In this document: positions 45,303 through 55,184 of the stretch, piece after piece
Layout: each line of letters begins with the position of its first letter
Numbering within the stretch: the first letter of the stretch is position 1
DNA from: Ipomoea triloba
Taxonomy: Eukaryota; Streptophyta; Magnoliopsida; Solanales; Convolvulaceae
Length of the DNA stretch: 64,000 bases
NCBI RefSeq assembly: GCF_003576645.1
Contig: NC_044923.1
Coordinates: forward strand, 1,083,255 to 1,147,254
Reading direction: 5' to 3'
Notes under the pieces: generated by a model
The model's input: the letters and a program-made list of their open reading frames with translations, nothing else
Database searches by the model: none
What the model was told of the DNA's origin: nothing
Position numbers and translations under genes: made by a program

Positions 45303-46155
45303 AATGTTGCATGGAGATTATGAAGATAGTTGACTTTGGAGATATATTGGATGGTCAAAAAGTGATCAAACTATGGTGTGTATATATATATATATATATA
45401 TATTTTGTGTGGTGGCTGCGTGCGTGCAGTGGCCGTGTTAATCCCGTGAACTGTTCATTTTCCCCCATCTTTGGACCCTTCTGTAATGTAATTGCTACAA
45501 GCAGATGTGATATTGAACTTTATCAAACCAATCAATTCTTTTCTAGTGGTTTTTATTTGTTTTATTTATGCAGAAGAAGCAAAAACAAATAGAAATTATG
45601 TGAAGGGAGGTTCTATTAGGAGGGGATTTGGAAAATAAAAAATATTTTTAAAAATATTATTATAATAATTTTAAATTAAAAACTAAAAAAAAAAACGTTG
45701 GACCTGTTCTTCTCCTACAGCTTGGATCTCTTCGTCTACCTTTCTGGGATTATGGACACACCAAAAACTCCATCATGTTGAGTCCTTTCATACCTATATT
45801 TGATCAAGAATTATAAGAAAGCTCTCTCGCTCCTCTCTCTCTCTTCTCTCTCTCTCTTTTTGTTGAAAAGAAGTTCTTTTTTGTTTAATCGCCTGAAGCC
45901 GTGGATTTTGCGGTGGTTGTGTGGCCGTGTTAATCCCGCCGGTAACTTGGAAGCTTTTCTTTTTTCTTTTCCCCCATTGTTGGACCCTTTCTATTTGCTA
46001 AAAGTTTGATTTTTGTGTGTTTGTTCCTTAAAAACTTGATCTTTTTGTGTTTTTGTTGTTTTGTGTGGTGACTGCGTGCGTGCAGTGACCGTGTTAATCC
46101 CGTGAAATGTTCATTTGCATACTTTCTTTCTTCGGCCTTTGTTTCTACAACTTGA
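45303..46155 (+). repeat. CLASSY 5'-UTR-type units, three copies
   Basis: GTGCGTGCAGTGGCCGTG at 45421, GTGGCCGTGTTAATCCCG at 45921 and GTGACCGTGTTAATCCCG at 46086, each near CCCCCAT..TTGGACCC and TTTTTGTGTGTTTG tracts. CLASSY 5' leader blocks, repeated in plus orientation. A shared flank block lies at 45560-45740 and a CT-microsatellite at 45825-45860. Confidence 0.7.
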
Positions 46156-46156
46156 T

Positions 46157-46680
46157 GACCCTACAGATATCTGTTCATCCTTCCTACAAAAGTGGGGGAA
46201 AAGACCTCGAGCTCGATCCTAGTGCTGGAGTGAAAACAAACTTTGTTTTCGAGCTTGTCAAGCTGTGCAGTGCTCACGGGGAGAGAGTCATCGTGTTCAG
46301 CAGACTTATCGAGCCATTGTCACTCATCAAGCAGCAGCTACTGCAACATATTAAGTGGTCTGAGAACGAGGAAATTCTGTACATGGATGGCAAGATCGAT
46401 GCAAAATATCGCCAAGACAGGATTTCTGCTTTCAACAATCCTGCAAGTGTTGTGAGCATAAATATAATATGTGCAGTCCAACTATCAACTTAGGTTTTTA
46501 GTTGAGATGGAGCACGTGCTTTAATTGGCAAGTTCTTCTTGCATCCTGCTGTGAAGGGATAAACCTCATTGGGGCCTCCAGGATCGTGCTGCTTGATGTC
46601 GTGTGGAACCCTTCCATCACGAGACAAGCCATCAGCCGCGCTTACAGGCTTGGCCAGACCAAAGTCGTGTACGTTTAGTT
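46157..46680 (+). pseudogene. CLASSY helicase-C fragment, plus strand
   Basis: 46157-46452 reads ISVHPSYKSGGKDLELDPSA, KTNFVFELVKLCSAHGERVI and NEEILYMDGKIDAKYRQDRI, ending FNNPASVV. After about 70 bp of unrelated sequence, 46533-46675 continues [20 protein letters not shown], then [20 protein letters not shown], the helicase motifs V-VI. High similarity to the intact gene (57120-57550) but inverted; no ATPase lobe and no C-terminus. Confidence 0.88.
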
Positions 46681-46689
46681 TGTTTTTTG

Positions 46690-47460
46690 TGTGTTTGTTC
46701 CATAAAAAATTGATCTTTTTTTTTTTTTTTTTTTTTTGGTGGTTTTGTGTGGTGGGTGCGTGCGTGCAGTGACCGTGTTAATCCCGTGAACTGATTCCGA
46801 GTTCGGCCGTTCATGAGCATTCTCAGGGTTCATCTTGCTGCCAATGCAAAACCACAAAAACACAAAAAGACCAATTTTTTATGGAACCAACACACAAAAA
46901 AACAAACTTTTAGCAAATCGAAAGTGCCCAAAAATGGCGGAAAATAAAAAATAAAAGCTTCCAAGTTACTGGCGAATTCACACGGCCACACAACCGGAGA
47001 GAGAGAGAGAGGAGCGAGAGAGCCTATTTATAGTTCTTTTCAACAACACAAAGCTTTAAAAGGGAGACTACAAACAATCAAATATAGGTATGAAAGGACT
47101 GAAGATGATGAAGTTTTTGGTATGTCCATAATCCCAGAAGGGCGGGAAAACGGGAAGGACTATGAGAGAGAAAATCAAATAATTATGTAAACTTGTCTTT
47201 ATGCATTCCTAAACATTTTACGTAATATATGTCCGGTTTGGCATGCAACATTAAGATTAACCTCAATTCATTGCTTTCAATTACCATAATGTAATTACAA
47301 GCATAATACTTTTTTTACCTTATCTTCTTTTTTTTCTCTTTAAAACACTTTTTGACCATCCGTTATATCTCCAAAGTCAACTATCTTCATAATCTCCATG
47401 CAACATTCGTTATACCGGATCAACCTATTTCGACGATTTTATTTACGGGGAACAAAAATA
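46690..47460 (-). pseudogene. CLASSY N-terminus, 5' UTR and promoter fragment, minus strand
   Basis: Around 46796-46832 the minus strand reads the MNPENAHERP start with TRNQF-like sequence after a deletion. 46840-47000 matches the 5' leader (61770-61930), 47040-47230 the leader/promoter (62030-62240), and 47270-47450 the region at 62270-62470. It is joined head to head with plus-strand leader sequence at 46690-46795, making a foldback. Confidence 0.8.
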
Positions 47461-47479
47461 AATTTTTTTTTTTGATAAA

Positions 47480-48140
47480 TCATTACTGCAGGATCCACAC
47501 AACTAATATCCGTTAACTCCATTTTGTTTGGTAAATTGGTCACGCGGAGTCCACCAAACTAATCCCCGCTCACTCCATTTTTTTTGATAAATCGGTCTCG
47601 CGGTCCACCCAACTAATCCCCGTTAACTCCGGGCCAACGGAAAAATGGGGGGAAAATGAACAGTTCACGCCATTAACACGGTCACTGCACGCACGCACGC
47701 AGCCACCACACAAAACAACAAAAACACAAAAAGATTAAGTTTTTAAGGAACAAACAAACCAAAAATCACACTTTTAGCAAATAGAAAGGGCCCAAAAATG
47801 GGGGAAAAGAAGAGCTTCCAAGTTACCGGGATTAACTCGGCCACACAACCACCACAAAATCCACCGATTAAAAAAAAAAAAAAAGAGAGAGAGAGAGAAG
47901 AGAGCTTTCTTTCTCTTTTCAACAAGACAAATGAGAGACTATGAGACTCCAAACACTCAAATATAGGTATGAAAGGACTCAACATGAACGAGTTTTTGGT
48001 GTGTCCATAATCCCAGAAGGGTAATAAGCGCAGGGGCGGGAAAACAGTGTAATTTTAGTTTTTTTTTTTTTTTTTAACACGGGCACTGCACGCAGGCAGC
48101 CACCACGAAATATCAATATTAAAGAGAAGAGAGCTTTTGT
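47480..48140 (-). repeat. CLASSY leader and distal upstream repeats, minus strand
   Basis: 47480-47630 holds degenerate (ACTAATCCCCGYTCACTCC) units like those at 62800-62930. 47640-48060 has leader blocks with AACACGGTCACTGCACGC at 47673 and a related copy at 48078. CT/GA-rich and poly-T tracts are interspersed. Confidence 0.65.
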
Positions 48141-49203
48141 TTTGTTTTGTTTTGTTTTTTATTATTTTTTAAACTTGTATATTGGTATAAACTCAAAACT
48201 TTACCCCCCCAACCAACCTTACAAGGAACAGACCAAAGAACAAATACTATGTCTTTCACTCTTTCTAGCCTAGAAGGGTAATATGCATGGAATATACTCT
48301 CATTCTCTACTTCTAATGTTGACTACACACTTAAAATTTTGATGTAAACACTTTTACAGGAGCTCGCATGAAGAAAAATAACCTATCAGCCCCGCAACAT
48401 TGTGTGGTCAAGCTACAAAAGCAAACATTGAAACTAATATTTAGCATCAATCTTGCCATCCATGTATAGTATTTCCTCATTCTCATACCACTTGAGACGG
48501 TGCATTAGCTGCTGCTCGATGAGCGACAATAATGGCTCGACCAGCCTGCTGAACACTATAACTCTTTCCCCGTGTGCACTGCACAGTTTGACAAGCTCAA
48601 AAACAAAGCTCGTTTTCACTCCTGGCACTTGGATCGAGATCGAGGTCTTTTTCCCCGCTTCTGCAGATGTTGTTTGGGGCGAGGGAAGGATGAACAGAGC
48701 AAACAATTTATATATAGCCTACACAGAGAGAAGTAAGCAAGGAGTTACAACAGAGAAGGCCTATTCAAGGAAAAGAAATAACAAGAATAAATACAAGACT
48801 AATTATTCCTGCTCTATGATTTGAAGTTCTTCTTTGAGATCAAATCAAGCAGGGTCTGCTGCAATGAAATAAGCCAGCTTTTCTTGCATATTCTTGGCTG
48901 GTTCTGAGTCATTTATAACAACTAGTAATCAGAATTTCGAAACTACTTTTTTTTTTTTTTTTGCATATATTCTTGACAAACCAGCTTTAATTCTAGTAGT
49001 ATAACAGATACTAGTGCAGAAGAAAACAAATTCATCTACTTACAATGTCTGAATATATATATATATATGCTTCATTTCTACAACACAACCTAGCAATACT
49101 TGCAAACATGCCCCCCAGGATGGAAAAAGAAGGCATTTTCACTATTAGGCAGAGGAAAGCAGAAGCAAAACACCCAAAATGTGTATATATAGTATAGTTC
49201 ATG

Positions 49204-49433
49204 TGCGGTTTACACAATTAGTGTTAACAAAATACACTACTCAATGTTAAGAAATGCACAATACAAATATGACGCATTACCAAAAAACACACAACTAGGT
49301 ATGCAAATATACACCACACAGTGTTCAGAAATATACAATGAGGGGCAGGAGAGTTATGGGGGTGTTTTTGTGCATTTTCATTGTTGTGCATTTTACTATT
49401 ATATTTTGTTAACACTAGTGGTGTAAACCGCAC
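49204..49433. mobile_element. MITE-like inverted repeat in broken CLASSY copy
   Basis: GCGGTTTACAC..TTAGTGTTAACAAAAT at 49205-49234 and its inverted copy at 49403-49432. A further direct partial copy (AGGGGCAG.AGAGTTATGG at 49338 and 49471, period about 132 bp) follows to 49560. No ORF and no clear TSD. Confidence 0.55.
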
Positions 49434-49593
49434 CGACAACACAGGACCACACAATGTCCGAAAATGCACAATTAGGGGCAGAGAGAGTTATGGTGGTGTT
49501 TTTGTGCATTTTCATTGTTATGCATTTTACTATTGCTAGTGGTGTAAACCGTATCGACAGAACAGGACGACGTGGCCACACCTGAGCAACTTC

Positions 49594-49625
<32 letters not shown>

Positions 49626-49652
49626 CACGCTCAAGGAATTGAAAACAGTGGG

Positions 49653-49671
49653 GGGGGGGGGGGTGATTCTA
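49653..49671. repeat. Poly-G tract
   Basis: A run of about 15 G after an (AT)n tract. Unusual for this AT-rich DNA; sequencing length is doubtful. Confidence 0.8.
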
Positions 49672-50279
49672 TTCAATGGAAGTATATATTGGCAAAACTA
49701 ACAACAATATTAAGCTTAACAAAACAACATATATAGCAGTGAACCTACCACAGGCAGAGATTGAGTGCTTGTACCAGTGTTCTTCCCCTTTTCTTTCTCC
49801 CTCTCCCTCTCATTCTCATCAGTATCACTATCCAGTGAAATTACCTTCACCATATCACTTTTGTTTCTGCAAACTGGAAATGTTTCCCCTATAAATGCAA
49901 CATCATCACTACTATCACTCTCCACCAAATCTAACCCTTTGCTTTTATCCTTCTCTTTCTCTTTCTCCTTCTCTTTCTCCCCTTTCACAAAATCCTCAAC
50001 AAATTCAATATCAGAAGATGAGGCCTTCTTAGTTTCACTACTCCTCTTATGTCTCTTCCTCTCCTTCTCAACCACTATCACCTCATCAACATCAGAAGCA
50101 TTGATTTCTTTTTAGTTTTTTCTCTTCATTTAACTTCTCAAAGAACTCACCCCATTGATTCCTTGTTCTCGGCCTACCCAGTTCATAAGCTTTCTCACCT
50201 TTCATCCTCCTGTCAAAACAACAAAAATAGAAAAAAAAATAATAAAAATCAAGAACAAACAAACAAGCAAGCAAAAATC

Positions 50280-50740
50280 ACACACGGGATTAACACGGTC
50301 ACTGCACGCACGCAGCCACCACACAAAACAACAAAAACACAAAAAGATTTAAGTTTTTATGGAACAAACACACAAAAATCAAACTTTTAGCAAATAGAAA
50401 GGGTCCAAAAATGGGGGAAAAGAAAAAAGAAGAGCTTCCAAGTTACCGGCGGGATTAACACGGCCACACAACCACCACAAAATCCACGGCTTCACGGCGA
50501 TTAAACAGAAAAGAGAGCTTCTTTTCAACAAAAGAGAGAGAGAGAAAAGAGAGAGAGGAGCAAGAGAGCTTTCTTTTTCTTTTCAACAAGACAAAGCTTT
50601 ACAAGGAAGGCTCCAAAGATTCAAATATAGGTATGAAAGGACTCAAAATGATGGAGTTGGTATGTCCATGTCCATAATCCCAGAAGGGTAATATACGCAG
50701 GGGCGGAAAACCGAGTAATTTTAGATGTATATTTTCTTAT
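50280..50740 (-). repeat. CLASSY 5' leader units of the broken copy
   Basis: GGGATTAACACGGTCACTGC at 50286 and GGGATTAACACGGCCACAC at 50451, with (GA)n at 50538-50570 and CATAATCCCAGAAGGGTAAT at 50670. Same order as 61900-62120. Confidence 0.7.
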
Positions 50741-50912
50741 GATGTGTCATGCTTTAATTACTTTTTATGATAATTTTTACCAGTTTTTTTCTTTCCTCTA
50801 ATAAAATTTCAACACAAATGAATAAATGTTGGGGTTTATTTTTTGAAGTCCAAGTGGTATTTTTGTTATAAACATAACACCAATTATTTTTCTTAATCTC
50901 CAAGTTACATGC

Positions 50913-51887
50913 TGTTAAGCATATGAGTGGCTGAGGTTATTTTGCTGTTCTACTTTCACTCCTGTAGACTAGTGATTAGTTGTAACTTCTCTATTTCTCC
51001 TTTGGTGTACACTATAAATACTTTGGTTATTCTCTTCAATGGAAACACAGTTCATTCTATAATCTTACATGGTATCAAGAACTAGTATCTCGTAAGAAAG
51101 TTTTTTTTTTCTCGTGACTTTCATTCATCAATGGCTTCTACCACCACTGACATTGTTCACCTCACTGCCCCATCCAACTTCCCTATCAAACTCACTACCT
51201 CAAATTTCCCAGTCTGGAGCCACCAAGTTCGTTCCACTCTTATTGACTTTAATCTCTCGGGTTACATTGATGGTACAACCAAAGAACCAACACAGTTCCA
51301 CTCTTATTGGCTTTAATCTCTCGGGTTACATTGATGGTACAACCAAAGAACCAACACAGTTCACTGATACTGCTCGAACCACCCCAAACCCAGCCTATTT
51401 AGTCTGATATCGCCAAGACCAGATCATTGTTAGTGCTCTTCTAGGGAGTTGTTATGACACAATTCAACCCCTAATATCTTCAGCGACAACAACCCGTGAT
51501 GCTTGGACACGGCTTGTCGCCAGTTATGCAAGTGTCTCGCGAGGAAGGATCATTTCCCTCAAGGCCAAGCTCACGAAGAACCCGCGCGGTTCTCGGTCTA
51601 TTACGACCTATCTCAATGACATGCGAGCCATAGCTGATGATCTCGCATTGGCTCAATGCCCAGTCAAAGATGAAGACCTGGTTGTTTACATATTGACACA
51701 ACTAGGGGATGAATACAGCCCTATAATCTCTGTTGTCCGTGTTCGTGAAACTCCCATCTCGTTGGGGAGTTAGCAGATGTTCTCACGGACCATGAACGAC
51801 ACTTAAAGGATGCTGATGAAGCACGTCAGTCCCTGTTGGCTACAGTTAATGCCACCCAACGTGCAACTCCAGTCCTATGATCTTACA
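50913..51887 (+). mobile_element. Truncated copia element, 5-bp TSD CATGC
   Basis: 5' LTR 50913-51069 (TGTTAAGCATATGAG to AATCTTACA), then TGGTATCAAGA, a changed initiator-Met primer site. Gag from 51131: MASTTTDIVHLTAPSNFPIK, FPVWSHQVRSTLIDF, later IVSALLGSCYDTIQPLIS and SRSITTYLNDMRAIADDLAL. A 62-bp direct duplication (51236-51297 and 51298-51359) and a stop at 51406 break the frame. At 51878 only the last bases of the 3' LTR (GATCTTACA) remain, followed by CATGC. CATGC also precedes the 5' LTR (50908-50912). All of pol and most of the 3' LTR are deleted. Confidence 0.85.
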
Positions 51888-51892
51888 CATGC

Positions 51893-52665
51893 AACTCCAC
51901 TTTTACCCTTTGATTAACACTAAACTGCAAGTTAACCTACTGGTCATATATGTTCAGGCAGTCTGAGATAGAGGCCTCGTTGTCTCTGGCAACTCGAAGA
52001 CGAAGACATCTCTTCGTCTCCAAGCTGTAGGAGAAGGACATGTCGGAGTTTTTTTTTTTTTTTTTTTTTAGTTTTTAATTTAAAATTATTATAATAAAAA
52101 TTTTTAAAAATATTTTTTATTTTCCAATTCAATCCCCTCCTAATAGAACCTCCCTTCACATAATTTCTATTTGTTTTTGCTTCTTCTGCATAAATAAAAC
52201 AAATAAAAACCACTAGAAAAGAATGATTGGTTTGATAAAGTTCAATAGATGATTCAACTATTCAAATTTGTTGAGATTGACTATCCCTGAAGTTCTTGTA
52301 CAAGATTTGTGCAAGACTAGTGAGAAATACAAAAGGATGTGAGAAATATTTTTTTTTTCTTTAAATAAATATGGATAAACTGACAGATCAGATCATTAAA
52401 AAGTTTAAAACCAATCATTAAAACAAGAAAATACTTTAAAATTAAATGCCATTACAGCTGGTTATACAGAACCAGAAAAAACAAAAGTAAATAGTTTTAT
52501 ATGTCAATGAACATTGTGAATATACTTTCACAAATTATGATTCAAGAAATCAAGAACATATGAATTTCAGCTGCAGTCTTAAAGATGAATCATGCAGACC
52601 TGCAAAACAGCACCCAATGGTCACTGGAAAACTCAAAAAAAAAAAAAAAAGATTATATGCATATA
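51893..52665 (-). other. CLASSY 3' flank copy (minus orientation)
   Basis: Matches 37000-37740 in inverted orientation and 56500-56760 directly (CTGGTTATACAGAACCAGAAA, GAATCATGCAGACCTGC). Non-coding. Confidence 0.7.
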
Positions 52666-52674
52666 TAAAATTAG

Positions 52675-54121
52675 GGGAAAATCGCACTTTTGGTCCCCCA
52701 ATTGTTGCCCGATCTGCAATGTTGTCCCCCATTGTCAATTTTAGTTAATTGGGTCCCTAATAGTCTTAAACCTTAGTCAACGTAGTCCTCCGGTCAGATT
52801 TCTCACTAACTAGTGTTAAAACCATGGGCAATTTGGTAAATTCACAACACCACTCAATTTTACCCTAATTTCCTCCTTCCTCCTGTATTGCTTTTTAGAT
52901 TTGTCACTCACGCCGGAATCTATGGTGACGGCATTGCCGCTGTGGTTGCTAGCGATCGACGAACTGGGTGATTAAAGTGGAACTTGATAGTTTATACCTG
53001 CCAGTGACATGTTGATGATTCTGTCTAACTACTGGCTTTCATACAACTGCAAAGATTACATATATCAAATTGAATATCAAAATTTACCAACAAAACCAAC
53101 AAGTTCCCATTATATCAATTAAATATATATTGTCATCATATGTGTCCAAGAGGTTTGCTATGACTTCAGTGAAGAATTTACAGATTACAATTTGTTTCCA
53201 GTAATGTGCTAAATTCAATGGTGAATACTAGTCTTCTAACCTAAAGCAGAACCCAAGGGCCAGATATATTCAATCCAAAACCAGAAATTTCACAGCAAAA
53301 ATTCGCAGGGATGCAATTGAATGCCATAGAAAAATCAAAGCTAATGTAAGCGTAGCACATAATACAAAGTCCTTACCTCCATTGAAGAATGAAATTATGG
53401 AACAGAGATTTAACAGCATGGATAATAGCTCATTCAACGCCCAGGAGTCCGGAACGACGTCATCAATGCTCTTCTTATTCCCAACTTCATTGCGAATCTC
53501 ACCCTTCTTCAAACAGATTTTTCTTTATATGGATTGAACCCAGGTCCAAAAATCAATTCCCTTAAAGTAGTAGCTTTACTGTTCTCTTTCTTCCAATTAT
53601 CCAGAACCAAGTCATTGAATCGAGAAGGCAATGCATGTACCCGTCCTTGAGAAGTCGTCACCAGCGGCGGCCGCGCATTAATAACCTCCTGCACTATATT
53701 GGAGCTCTCTTTTTTCTTCGATTTCGCCTCCTCGTCCTGACAAATATGAGACCTCAGTGCACCACAACGCCGCAGCAGCACTGCCCTTGCCTCTGCCGGT
53801 CATAATTCGCTGTAGACCATACCCACTGAACGGATCGTGGAATTACACCGGCGGCGACTTCTCCGAGCAGATGCAGCTGGTAATATCCCCATTGTCTTCT
53901 CCGCCAGAGTCGCCAAGAAGGAGGAAATTGGGGTAAAATTGAGTGGTGTTGCGAATTTACCAAATTGTCCATGGTTTTAACCCTAGTTAGTGAGAAATCT
54001 GACCGGAGGACGAAATTGACTAAGGTTTAAAACTATTAAGGACCCAATTAACTAAAATTTACAATGGGGGACAACATTGCAGATCGGGTAACAATTGGGA
54101 GACCAAAAGTGCGATTTTCCC
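52675..54121. mobile_element. Pack-MULE with perfect 9-bp TSD
   Basis: TIRs of about 210 bp, left 52675-52885 and right 53910-54121, open GGGAAAATCGCACTTTTGG and agree at over 90% by eye. TAAAATTAG flanks both ends (52666-52674, 54122-54130). It is inserted in the 3' UTR-like sequence of a CLASSY copy. Inside, minus strand, is a captured gene fragment. No transposase. Confidence 0.9.
53398..53790 (-). pseudogene. Captured plant gene fragment in Pack-MULE
   Basis: Minus strand reads VQEVINARPPLVTTSQGRVH, then LPSRFNDLVLDNWKKE and GFNPYKEK. A frameshift near 53512 follows, then GNKKSIDDVVPDSWALNELL and CSIISFFNGG, ending at a GTAAGG donor-like site. The change of frame without loss of protein-like character suggests a once continuous exon. 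I do not recognise the parental family. Confidence 0.6.
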
Positions 54122-54139
54122 TAAAATTAGCAATGAGCA

Positions 54140-54400
54140 ATGAGAAGTTTGCTGTCCCACCTTAATCCCGGGACGGTTTAGGACTGGTCTGAGAGCTTTG
54201 GCCCCTCGGTTTGAGTCTTTGGCTGGTGCACAATCAGCTCGAATATTCCCCGGAGCCTTTCGTTCTCAGCCATGGCTTCCAAGATCACATCTGCTGCAGA
54301 GAGATTTTCCGCCCTGGAATGATTCTCGCGACCAGAAAACACCAGTTCAGACATCCTGTCTTTCCTCGCTTGGCTTTCATATTTTCTCATCTCGAATGTG
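54140..54400 (-). pseudogene. CLASSY C-terminal fragment, minus strand
   Basis: RKYESQARKDRMSELVFSGR, ADVILEAMAENERLRGIFEL, then TEGPKLSDQS and a stop at 54178, with 3' UTR CTTAATCCCGGGA to its right. Equivalent to 56824-57060 of the intact gene, with a small in-frame loss before TEGPKL. Upstream it runs into leader-type sequence (54490-54560), skipping the rest of the gene. Confidence 0.85.
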
Positions 54401-54479
54401 GATGAAATCAGATATAAAAAAAATCAAGAAGAAAGAAACAAACAAACAAAAATCACACTTGTAGCAATTACATTACAAA

Positions 54480-54560
54480 AAAGTCCAAAGATGGGGAAAA
54501 GGAACAGTTCCCGGGATTAACACGGTCACTGCAGGCACGCAGCCACCACAAAATATCCAT
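54480..54560 (-). repeat. CLASSY leader unit
   Basis: GGGATTAACACGGTCACTGC at 54513 followed by CACGCAGCCACCACAAAATA. Minus orientation. Confidence 0.7.
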
Positions 54561-54652
54561 GGCGATTATGTTAAAAGAAGAGAGCTTTTGTTTTGTTTTG
54601 TTTTTTTTTTAAAAACATTTTCTTTTGTTTTTTAAACTTGTATGTATATGGG

Positions 54653-55176
54653 TAGGGATGATCACGGTTCAGTTCGAACCGAACCGTATATTGTTGGAAC
54701 CGAATCAGAACCGAAACTGTACGGACGGTTCCGCGATTTCATGATATTTGGAACCGAAATCATCGGTTCCGAATCGGAACCGTGATAACTTATATATTAT
54801 TATATATTATATATACTAAATAACATATATTATATATAATACGGAGTATATATTATATTATACGGAGTATTATATATACTAAATAACATATATTCTAATA
54901 TAATATATATTATATTATGTAATATGTTAGAGGAGATAGCGTATCAGTGCAATTAGGTGATGCAACAGTGCAAATGCACTGCTGCGTAACCTAAAATTCT
55001 AAATTTGCGCATTAAAAAAATAATAGAAGTCCGATTAGAACTGGCGGTTTTGGTTATTCTAGAACCGGACTAGAACAGTCCACATAAGGTTTCAATTATG
55101 ATTCCGGTTATTTTGGAACCGCGAACCGGCGATTCCGAACCAAAACCGAACCAGAACTGAACCTTGGGCACCTCTA
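54653..55176. mobile_element. hAT-type MITE, perfect 8-bp TSD
   Basis: Begins TAGGGATGATCACGGTTC and ends GGGCACCTCTA, flanked by TATATGGG on both sides (54645-54652, 55177-55184). Inner sequence consists largely of GGTTC/GAACC repeats in both orientations (GGAACCGAATC, GAACCGCGAACCGG), with an AT-rich centre. No coding capacity. Confidence 0.9.
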
Positions 55177-55184
55177 TATATGGG

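Larger units (their letters stand above)
48434..50215 (-). pseudogene. Second CLASSY copy, broken
   Basis: Minus-strand pieces in gene order. 50215-50110: RRMKGEKAYELGRPRTRNQW then GEFFEKLNEEKKLKRN, equivalent to the intact gene's start. 50096-49753: exon 1 with DIEFVEDFVKGEKEKEKEKE and DDVAFIGETFP, ending at a GTAGGT donor. 49145-49050: a remnant of exon 2. 48700-48434: helicase fragment KTSFVFELVKLCSAHGERVI to MDGKIDAKY. Frameshift near 50100, most of exon 1, the ATPase lobe and motifs V-VI are missing. It is diverged from the intact gene (K/E stretches, V/I changes), so it is an older paralogue rather than a recent copy. Confidence 0.82.
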
